Source of the DNA: Leptolyngbya sp.
GTDB lineage: Bacteria > Cyanobacteriota > Cyanobacteriia > Leptolyngbyales > Leptolyngbyaceae
Length of the DNA stretch: 64,000 nt
Direction of reading: 5' to 3'
NCBI GenBank assembly: GCA_003249025.1
Contig: QBMH01000005.1
Span: 1 to 64,000, forward strand
In this document: one piece after another, positions 56,834 through 64,000 of the stretch
Layout of the letters: each line of letters opens with the position of its first letter
Numbering within the stretch: position 1 is the first letter of the stretch
Program-made: the position numbers and the translations under genes
Notes under the pieces: generated by a model
What the model saw: the letters and a program-made list of their open reading frames with translations, nothing else
Told to the model about the DNA's origin: nothing
The model's database searches: none

Positions 56834-57925
56834 TTAAACGGTCTGATATGACTGCTCTAAAACGCGATCGATCTTGCCAAAAAATGCAGCTTCCGAAAAT
56901 TGGCTAACTGCATGATCGCGAATGTGTTGATAGTTCCAGGAAATGTCGCGTGCCTCCAGCAAGGCTGATTGCAGCGCTTCGGGAGTTTGCCGTTTGAAAA
57001 ACGTGCCAGTTTCACCCGGAATTTGCGTATCCAACACCCCACCCGCCCCATAAGCAACCACCGGGGTTCCGCTGGCATTCGCTTCCACCGGAACCAGCCC
57101 ATAGTCTTCCAGGGCAGCAACGATCACCGATTTCGCCTGTGACATCAATGTGGTCCGTTCTGCATCGCTCACCTGACCCACAAACTGAATGTTGCCCAAT
57201 GCCTGAGCTTGCAGCCGTTCTTTTTCAGGACCATGCCCCATGATGATTAAATTCCAGCCCAGCCAGTTAAAGGCTTCAACAATCACATCCAAGCGTTTGT
57301 AGCTCAGCATTCGAGCAGACACTAGATAAAAATTATCCTTGTTGTCTGAAAATGTGAACTGATTGACATCAATGGGATAGTTCACCACGATCGCTTCTTT
57401 GCCATAAACCTCGCGAATACGTTTCGCAACAGTGCTGGAGTTGGCAATATACAAGTCAGGCTCTTGAGAATACTTCAGGTCATACTGCCGCATGACTTGA
57501 AATATTTTTTCGATGAATGGGTAGAGATTTTGATAGCCGCTAAATTTGCGCAAATAGGTTTGCGTATCCCACAAAAAGCGGGTGACGTTATGGCAAAAAC
57601 AGATGTGCTTAGCATCAGGGCGCTTTCGCACCGATTTTGCAAAACTGGTACTGCTGCTAATGATCAAGTCATAGTCTTGCAAATCGAGGGCACGAAACGC
57701 GGGGTAATAGAAAGGAGCCATCAGCCGAAAGTTTTTTGCGGCTCCTGGGATATGTTGCAACATCGTGGTGTGAACGATGCGATCGCCCAAATCGATCGTG
57801 CGTTCAGGATCGTATAACGAGGTATAGATATCTGCATCAGGAAAGCGTTTACAGAGCAGTTCAAAAACGCGCTCTGCGCCTCCTCGTTGCGTTAAATAGT
57901 CGTGAACTAATGCAATTTTCATCAT
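56834..57925 (-). CDS. Glycosyltransferase family 4
   Basis: LVHDYLTQRGGAERVFELLCKRFPDADIYT, YLVSARMLSYKRLDVIVEAFN, EDYGLVPVEANASGTPVVAYGAGG. Confidence 0.92.
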   Translation of the reverse strand: MMKIALVHDYLTQRGGAERVFELLCKRFPDADIYTSLYDPERTIDLGDRIVHTTMLQHIPGAAKNFRLMAPFYYPAFRALDLQDYDLIISSSTSFAKSVRKRPDAKHICFCHNVTRFLWDTQTYLRKFSGYQNLYPFIEKIFQVMRQYDLKYSQEPDLYIANSSTVAKRIREVYGKEAIVVNYPIDVNQFTFSDNKDNFYLVSARMLSYKRLDVIVEAFNWLGWNLIIMGHGPEKERLQAQALGNIQFVGQVSDAERTTLMSQAKSVIVAALEDYGLVPVEANASGTPVVAYGAGGVLDTQIPGETGTFFKRQTPEALQSALLEARDISWNYQHIRDHAVSQFSEAAFFGKIDRVLEQSYQTV

Positions 57926-58381
57926 TACTAACCAGCTTGTTTTTCAGATAGTATCTGTGAGTGTTGTCAAGCAGTTTTGCTTTCAATACTCTCTGTATAC
58001 TCTGTTGCTTGAATATAGAAAGATAGCAACAAAATAAGGGCTGGTAGTTGACCTGATTGTTCTTGATGTTAACTAATTAACAAAGGTAAAGTGCGGTTTG
58101 TTTCACACTTCATTAAGTCTTTACTTTCAGGGTTATTTCATTCTAGATTTAAGCAACAAATTTAGGTGTTTTTAGACGTCGTGAGATAGAAGACTTGAAA
58201 CCTAAAATGACGCATTCTCGTAAATACATAAAATGTCAGATTTTAGAATGAAACAGCCCTGCTTTACTTTTCTGATGAAATAGAACTATTGACTGACTGA
58301 TTTCTATGAGTTTGGCAAACTTTTAATCATAAAAAATCTGCCTTGTGGCTATTTTTTATCTGTCTACCTTTTTGCTTTCTA

Positions 58382-59881
58382 TTAAAAGCCACCAAAAATT
58401 CTCAGAACCCCTAATATTCCTGTAAAGGGTCCTAAGAAAGCACTTGTAGAATCAAGAAAAGTTGCAAATCCTGTTTTTTTGACAATAATAATGTCATTGT
58501 TTCGCAAAGCTGGATTATTGTTTCCATCGACTCCTCTCGTTAAATCAATTGAAATATCTCGCTTACTAACGGTGCCGTTTGGATTGACTCGAATCAGACT
58601 AACATTACTCATTTTTGCCTTCCGATTAAATCCACCTGCTGTTAAAATTGCTTGGTTTAAAGGCGTATTGGGTTGAATAGAAACCGCGCCGGGTCGTTCA
58701 ACTTCTCCTACCACATTGACGCTGATTCTTTCAGGCGAAAAACTGGCTGTGGCAAGTTCAGAAATTTCGCGATCACTCACCGAAATTGCCTGCGGAATTG
58801 TGACTGTATCTCCATCTTGTAACGGTAAATCTTGCAGAGCATCTCCCGCTTTCAACAACTTCCACAAATCCAATTTCACTAATTGAGGCGTGCCTGATCG
58901 GGTGAATCGTTTCACCTCAATATTGCGAATATCTGCCAGTTGCGTAATGCCGCCTGCCACTTGAATCGCACGAGTAATACTGGGCACTTGCAGCAAGTTG
59001 GGATTAATGAGTTGCGCTCCCTGGGCAACGTTGCCTTCCAACAGGGTATAAGGACCGGGGCGATTCACTTCCCCCACCACCGTAATTTTGAGGGGACGGC
59101 TGTTCCGAGTCGCAAAATTAGCCGACGCTAGCTGTCGGGCTTCGTCCAAATTAACGGTTGCCGTTGCCGGAATGAGGATGCTGTCCCCATCTTGCAGGCG
59201 CAAGTCTTGTCGCAAATCTCCAGCCTGCAATAGTTGCCAGAGATCCACCGTCACCACTTGATCGCCACTGCTCCCAACCGGGCGCACCCGCCGCACTTGC
59301 ACCTGGCGCAGATCAGCGACCTGAGTAACGCCTTCAGCAAGCTGCACCAAGCGAGTCATAGTGGGGATGGTTCCGTCCGTCGATGTGGCAGCAGTCACTG
59401 TATAAGAGCCGGGACGATTCACTTCTCCCGCGATCGCCACCCGAATCGGACGCGCCGCCACTAGATTCACGGTGATCACTGGAATCTGCAAAACAGGCGC
59501 ATACCGAGCCGCAATCGCACTGGATGCTTGTTTGAGCGTTCTGTTTTGTACGCCTACCGCACCCACCAAGGGCATATTAAGGGTGCCGTTGGGCAACACC
59601 GTATATTCACCCGTGATTTCTGGGACGCTAAATACATCAATCTTGACGCGATCGCCGGCTCCCAACAAATAACCGTCGCCTTCGGGTAGCGTTAAGGAAT
59701 TTGTTGTGGACTGTACTTTTGCCGTGCGCTGAGGAACTTGGGCGATCGCGGGTTCTACAATTCCCGGCAGGATCAGTGCCCACACGGTGAGGCACCCCAG
59801 CAGCACTGGAAGCCGCCGACCAAAATAGGTCAACCATTGCAGATAAAGCCGAGGCGTAGAGCGGAGGGTGGAGAGATGCAT
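58382..59881 (-). CDS. Wza-like polysaccharide export protein with SLBB domains
   Basis: YLLGAGDRVKIDVFSVPEITGEYTVLPNGTLNMPLVGAV; repeated VAIAGEVNRPGSYTV / ITVVGEVNRPGPYTL / VNVVGEVERPGAVSI. Start MHLSTLRS plausible. Confidence 0.92.
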   Translation of the reverse strand: MHLSTLRSTPRLYLQWLTYFGRRLPVLLGCLTVWALILPGIVEPAIAQVPQRTAKVQSTTNSLTLPEGDGYLLGAGDRVKIDVFSVPEITGEYTVLPNGTLNMPLVGAVGVQNRTLKQASSAIAARYAPVLQIPVITVNLVAARPIRVAIAGEVNRPGSYTVTAATSTDGTIPTMTRLVQLAEGVTQVADLRQVQVRRVRPVGSSGDQVVTVDLWQLLQAGDLRQDLRLQDGDSILIPATATVNLDEARQLASANFATRNSRPLKITVVGEVNRPGPYTLLEGNVAQGAQLINPNLLQVPSITRAIQVAGGITQLADIRNIEVKRFTRSGTPQLVKLDLWKLLKAGDALQDLPLQDGDTVTIPQAISVSDREISELATASFSPERISVNVVGEVERPGAVSIQPNTPLNQAILTAGGFNRKAKMSNVSLIRVNPNGTVSKRDISIDLTRGVDGNNNPALRNNDIIIVKKTGFATFLDSTSAFLGPFTGILGVLRIFGGF

Positions 59882-60289
59882 AAATAAAGAGAGGGAGGGC
59901 AAGGGCGATCGCAATCAGTTCCAAGACATAGCGTCAAGAGAAATAGCAGAGTAGATCAATCAGCGTTTAACGAGTTCTCTGTATCGTTGAATTTTTAGAG
60001 AGTCAAACAGAACATTAACTCCCTAATTTCACGCAGGAGAACACGCTCCCCTATTTGTTCGTCCGTAGTTCCCGCTTCTCCGGAGGGTTTTGTATCAGCT
60101 TCTTAAAGTTGCCATCAAGTTTTCGGTGATAAAGCAAAGAAATGCAAAGTTCTGATGAAGATCCTGATTACCAAGTAAACCCGCGAATATCTAAGAGAAT
60201 AGCCTTGCCTTATTTGTGTTCTTTGTTGGTTGACCCATCCAAGCCTATCCATCCACCCTTACCGCATTCGTTCCAGGAGTTTTCACTGT

Positions 60290-61741
60290 ATGACCAGAGC
60301 ATGGGACTATCCAGGACGAAAGCATCAGGTGATCAAACCAGCCGCTGCCAATGGTCAAATCGCAACGGGCAAAATGCTGAAACCAATGAAATCTAAAAAT
60401 GATGAACAGGTGCCTGCTTTAGGCAGCCAAGAAAAAGGCAGCCAAGAACAGCCACCCGTTCCCTACGATGTTCATACAGAAGGTCCGCTCACCTATTTTC
60501 AGTTTTATTTAGATGAGGTTGTCCAATCTGCCAATGCGGCTGAGCCATCTGAAAAACGGCAATCAATCTCCAAAACCGTATTGCTGGGTACCGGGTTGGT
60601 GGCGGCAACTGTGGTGTCCGGTTTGCTAATTGGAGATGCGCTTAAACCCACTGCCCCTCCAGACACAAAAATACCGCCGCTCAAACCCAAGCAACGGGCA
60701 ATGGTTTCGTTGCCTCGCCCCACTTCAGCGGCTCCCGAAAAACTAGAAGCTCCGCGATTTGTTCCACCATCCCAAAGGCAATCGCAACCCCAAGTAGTTC
60801 CCCAGTCTGTTTCAGCGCCTTATGTTGCCCCACGCCAAAATTCAGTTGATCAGACGACTCCCCAAAGCTTTGCGCCCATGCCCAGTGTGACGCTTACTGC
60901 TGTTCCAGAAACATTGACGGTGAGCCGCAGTTTACCTGCCAAACGCACCATTACAGGCGCTCCGGCTCCCGCTGGCATGAAGCCGTTGGTGCGCCCTACC
61001 TATCAAGAGTTGCCCGACCTGCAACGTCCGCCCCAATCCCCGCTCAACCCTTTGCCTGCTTCTGCGATTCGTGAAACGCTCCCTACGAAAATCGCGGCTC
61101 CAGAGAGCATCAATGGGCAATCTGCCACAGCACCCCCGCCAGTCAACCCGTCTCAACCCTCAGTACCCCCAGCAAATCCTGCATTCCCTATCCAACCCAG
61201 CGCTGAATCTGCCCCGGCAACTCCTCCCCAGGCAGAGAGTGAGCTAACTGCACCCAACCCATCCGTGACTAACCCTACGAATCCCGCAACCGAGCCACCT
61301 CCGTTGAATTCGACCCCTAACGCGATCGAGTCAAAGGTGCCCAATAGCTCGGTCAAAAGCGTGAGTTTGACTGAGGATCGATCTGCGATCGCGTCTTTAC
61401 CCGCACCTTCTGCTCAACTAGTGGGTTCACCGAGTCGCCTGCAAGATTTTGTCACCCTGGCGCGATCGGCATCCGTGGCGAAACCAAGAACGTTTATGCC
61501 CTTGACTCAACAAGCCGCCACAGAAGCAGGGCAATATCAACAGCTTGAACAATTTACCATTCGTCAGGTCGCGTCCCAGGATTACCAAAAAGAGTGGGCT
61601 GCAAGTAGCAAAAGCGCTGACCGTTTCGGCTATCCTGCCTATGGGTTTATTGATTACCAGCGTCAGGTAATTGTCGTTTTAAGCGAACAGCCCCAGGTAA
61701 ACCCAGTTCAATCCCAAAAAGCCACTCTGCCAACCTCATAG
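60290..61741 (+). CDS. Single-pass membrane protein with long Pro-rich region (TonB-like architecture)
   Basis: One TM VLLGTGLVAATVVSGLLIGDAL, long P/S/A-rich segment, C-terminal structured block RQVASQDYQKEWAASSKSADRFGYPAYGFIDYQRQVIVV. Confidence 0.65.
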   Translation: MTRAWDYPGRKHQVIKPAAANGQIATGKMLKPMKSKNDEQVPALGSQEKGSQEQPPVPYDVHTEGPLTYFQFYLDEVVQSANAAEPSEKRQSISKTVLLGTGLVAATVVSGLLIGDALKPTAPPDTKIPPLKPKQRAMVSLPRPTSAAPEKLEAPRFVPPSQRQSQPQVVPQSVSAPYVAPRQNSVDQTTPQSFAPMPSVTLTAVPETLTVSRSLPAKRTITGAPAPAGMKPLVRPTYQELPDLQRPPQSPLNPLPASAIRETLPTKIAAPESINGQSATAPPPVNPSQPSVPPANPAFPIQPSAESAPATPPQAESELTAPNPSVTNPTNPATEPPPLNSTPNAIESKVPNSSVKSVSLTEDRSAIASLPAPSAQLVGSPSRLQDFVTLARSASVAKPRTFMPLTQQAATEAGQYQQLEQFTIRQVASQDYQKEWAASSKSADRFGYPAYGFIDYQRQVIVVLSEQPQVNPVQSQKATLPTS

Positions 61742-62581
61742 CGATCGCTGCCAAAACTGGAGGATGCCCTTAAGAATCGCGATCGCTTGTTGAGGTTGCA
61801 CGATACCAACGCGCACAGCATGAAACACAATTCGGCTGAGTCGATACCACAAGACTTGTGGTCTGGTATGCCGTTCTAGTGCTAGCAAATAGCTAAAAGT
61901 ACTGTGTTGCAGTGTTGATGAAGGATTGCGACTGGTAATTGAAGATGGATAATGGATAACCTGGATAGGTGTGATCACGACTGAATGACCTTCTTGGGCA
62001 TAGCGCCGACAAAAATCGAAGTCCTCATAATACAGAAAATAGGCTGGATCAAACTGGGGGCAGGGGTCAAAGTTTTGCAAGTTGAGCAGCAAACTACATC
62101 CAGTCACCCAGCTTGTGGCAACATAATCAGTGTTTGGATGGATAGATATCTCAGTACAGGCAACAATTTTTCCGGTTTCGGGGACAAACTCACCGCCTGC
62201 AAACCAAATTTTTCCTGATGGCTCGGAGATGATCGTGCCGATGATCGACAGTGTTGGATGAGTTCTACAAAACTGGATGGCTTGGTTGAGGGCGTTTTCG
62301 GGTAGCGTGGTATCGGGATTAATCAACCACACGGTTGCAGCGCGATCGCGCTCATATACCCAGTTCAAGCCGAGATTACACCCACCGCCAAAGCCCAAAT
62401 TTTCCCCAGCTTCTAAAATCAGCACGCGATCGCCTGCCAATTTTGAGCAATCTTCCGCTGGGGAATTGTTGACAATAATCAACTGATATTCGATATCCAC
62501 TCCAATCTGACTCTGTATAGATGCCAGCAACTGGGCGATCAACGCCGTTGAGTAATAGTTAACCGTGATCAGATAAATCAC
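61736..62581 (-). CDS. Glycosyltransferase family 2
   Basis: MIYLITVNYYSTALIAQLLASI, GENLGFGGGCNLGLNWV, WLINPDTTLPENAL, YEDFDFCRRYAQEGH. Confidence 0.92.
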   Translation of the reverse strand: MIYLITVNYYSTALIAQLLASIQSQIGVDIEYQLIIVNNSPAEDCSKLAGDRVLILEAGENLGFGGGCNLGLNWVYERDRAATVWLINPDTTLPENALNQAIQFCRTHPTLSIIGTIISEPSGKIWFAGGEFVPETGKIVACTEISIHPNTDYVATSWVTGCSLLLNLQNFDPCPQFDPAYFLYYEDFDFCRRYAQEGHSVVITPIQVIHYPSSITSRNPSSTLQHSTFSYLLALERHTRPQVLWYRLSRIVFHAVRVGIVQPQQAIAILKGILQFWQRSL

Positions 62582-63174
62582 ACCCCGTGCAGCTTTTGTT
62601 TCAAGTAGATATCCTTCATATGCCGCTTAACCGTATTCATAGAAACGAAGAGTTCCGTGGCAATGTCGCGATAGGTAGACCCTAAGCGGTGGAGCCGCCA
62701 CACCTCAGCTTGTCGAGGTGTTAGTTTATATTGATGAATCTCGGCGATCGCCTGATTCCGCGACGTTTGGTTGCAGTCTTCCAATGTGACTAATAAATGG
62801 GGGCTGTGGGTGTCCTCTAACCGAAACCATCGGATTCGCACTCGATACCGAACAGCCAATTCTACGGTAATTTCCGCTTCAAATGTCGTCGGTTGTGCAA
62901 TCGTTGCTTGCCCATCTAGCGTTTGGTGATTGCCAATGAACCTCTGACAAATGCGCCACAGGTTTTGAGGCATGGGTTTTCCCGTCGGTAGCCCAATATT
63001 CAACTGCTGACACATGCGATGGGCACTATAGTTTCCATACAGCCATTCACCACGGGTTGTGACAATCAGCACACCATCCATCAGGTTTTCCACAATGTCC
63101 TGAAGGACGGTGCAGTCTGGTTTGGGCGATCGCGTTTCAACACATTGTGCTACTGGGGAGTTCATTGCTATCAT
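62578..63174 (-). CDS. PAS-like/LuxR-type HTH transcriptional regulator, coupled to the GT2
   Basis: VENLMDGVLIVTTRGEWLYGNYSAHRM (PAS-like); YKLTPRQAEVWRLHRLGSTYRDIATELFVSMNTVKRHMKDIYLKQ (LuxR HTH). ATGA overlap. Confidence 0.85.
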   Translation of the reverse strand: MIAMNSPVAQCVETRSPKPDCTVLQDIVENLMDGVLIVTTRGEWLYGNYSAHRMCQQLNIGLPTGKPMPQNLWRICQRFIGNHQTLDGQATIAQPTTFEAEITVELAVRYRVRIRWFRLEDTHSPHLLVTLEDCNQTSRNQAIAEIHQYKLTPRQAEVWRLHRLGSTYRDIATELFVSMNTVKRHMKDIYLKQKLHGV

Positions 63175-63433
63175 CTTTCTTTTTCAGGGACTATGACTCT
63201 ATACGGCTGTTCCTGGGAAACTATGCAGCGGCAACCCCCAAGTCAATTAAAGGTGCGAATAGAGAGGCTTGGCGAAAAGATGGCTTTGAGCGGGGAGGTT
63301 CAACGAGTACCCCGCTCGGTCCTCTTTAACGCTTTTTCTACGTCCTTTTCCAAAGCGGGCGGCATCGGGGTAGGCAATGGCTTGATAGAATAGACTTTGC
63401 GTGAAGACGATCCTTTTTTAGAGAACACCCATC

Positions 63434-64000
63434 ATGGCGCAAACCATTGCCGCACTCGATATTCCTAGTTTAGAAGCCGAACTTGCCAGCCAAAGCCCCC
63501 AGAAAATCCTAGAGCGATCGCTGAGCCTGTTTGACACTATTGCAATTTCCTTCAGCGGGGCGGAAGATGTGGTGCTAATTGACATGGCGCACCGATTGAA
63601 TAAAGCAGTCAAAGTTTTTAGCCTGGATACAGGTCGGCTTCATCCTGAAACCTATCAGTTCATCGATCGCGTTAGAAAGCACTACGGCATTGCGATCGAC
63701 ATCCTGTTTCCCGATGCAGCCCAAGTGGAAGAGATGGTCACTGCCAAGGGTCTTTTCAGTTTCTACGAAGATGGGCACAATGAATGCTGCGGCATTCGCA
63801 AAGTTGCTCCACTGCGCCGCAAGCTTTCCACCCTAGATGCTTGGATTACGGGACAACGGCAAGATCAAAATCCTGCGACCCGTGGCAAGGTGCCTGTGGT
63901 GCAAGCAGATACGGCATTTTCAGCAGGAGATCGCTCCTTGGTCAAGTTCAACCCGCTTTCCAACTGGACTTCTGCCGATGTCTGGATGTATATCCGTTCC
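63434..64000 (+). CDS. cysH: Phosphoadenylyl-sulfate reductase, truncated by the window edge
   Basis: [100 protein letters not shown]. Confidence 0.94.
   Translation, partial: MAQTIAALDIPSLEAELASQSPQKILERSLSLFDTIAISFSGAEDVVLIDMAHRLNKAVKVFSLDTGRLHPETYQFIDRVRKHYGIAIDILFPDAAQVEEMVTAKGLFSFYEDGHNECCGIRKVAPLRRKLSTLDAWITGQRQDQNPATRGKVPVVQADTAFSAGDRSLVKFNPLSNWTSADVWMYIRS

Noticed and set aside
57926-58381. AT-rich ~450-bp gap between the GT4 and Wza genes as an ncRNA locus
   Set aside because: No convincing hairpin or conserved motif could be identified by eye; it would need RNA-seq.
1-64000. CRISPR arrays, tRNA, rRNA genes
   Set aside because: No regular direct-repeat/spacer arrangement and no cloverleaf or rRNA motifs were recognised on reading; short RNAs could still be missed without tRNAscan/Infernal.

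Overview
The window is a 64-kb stretch of a cyanobacterial chromosome. HIP1 palindromes (GCGATCGC) are frequent, and the gene set includes split his genes, tocopherol genes, aroA, sucCD, SufE and cysH. It has three parts. (1) Roughly 1-39.3 kb is a housekeeping and accessory mosaic: an IS transposase remnant, two coupled nuclease-fold genes, sbcC, rsmD, hisH, DUF3370, a papain-like protease with a long Glu/Ser tail, an MscS channel, sufE, aroA, a GH57 glycosidase, a hybrid histidine kinase, two tocopherol genes, ktrB, a compact P-loop ATPase + HEPN-like gene pair, hisA, a DUF900-like hydrolase, a propeller-transglutaminase and sucCD. (2) Roughly 39.4-63.2 kb is a large exopolysaccharide locus: many GT4/GT2 glycosyltransferases, a Wzy-like polymerase, a HepA/MsbA-like ABC exporter, a sugar-phosphate transferase, Wzc, Wza, and a PAS/LuxR regulator coupled to a GT2. 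It contains decayed glycosyltransferases and long HIP1-free blocks. (3) A partial cysH lies at the right edge. The observations most worth a second look are: the ATPase-HEPN pair, which sits in a HIP1-free block and is a candidate defence/toxin-like system; one interspersed repeat translated in-frame inside two unrelated proteins (SbcC and the UbiA-family prenyltransferase) in two different reading frames; a duplicated 3' end of the GH57 gene flanking a pilin-like gene; and the protease with a repeat-built acidic tail. All assignments come from reading sequence and recalled family motifs. No database search was run.
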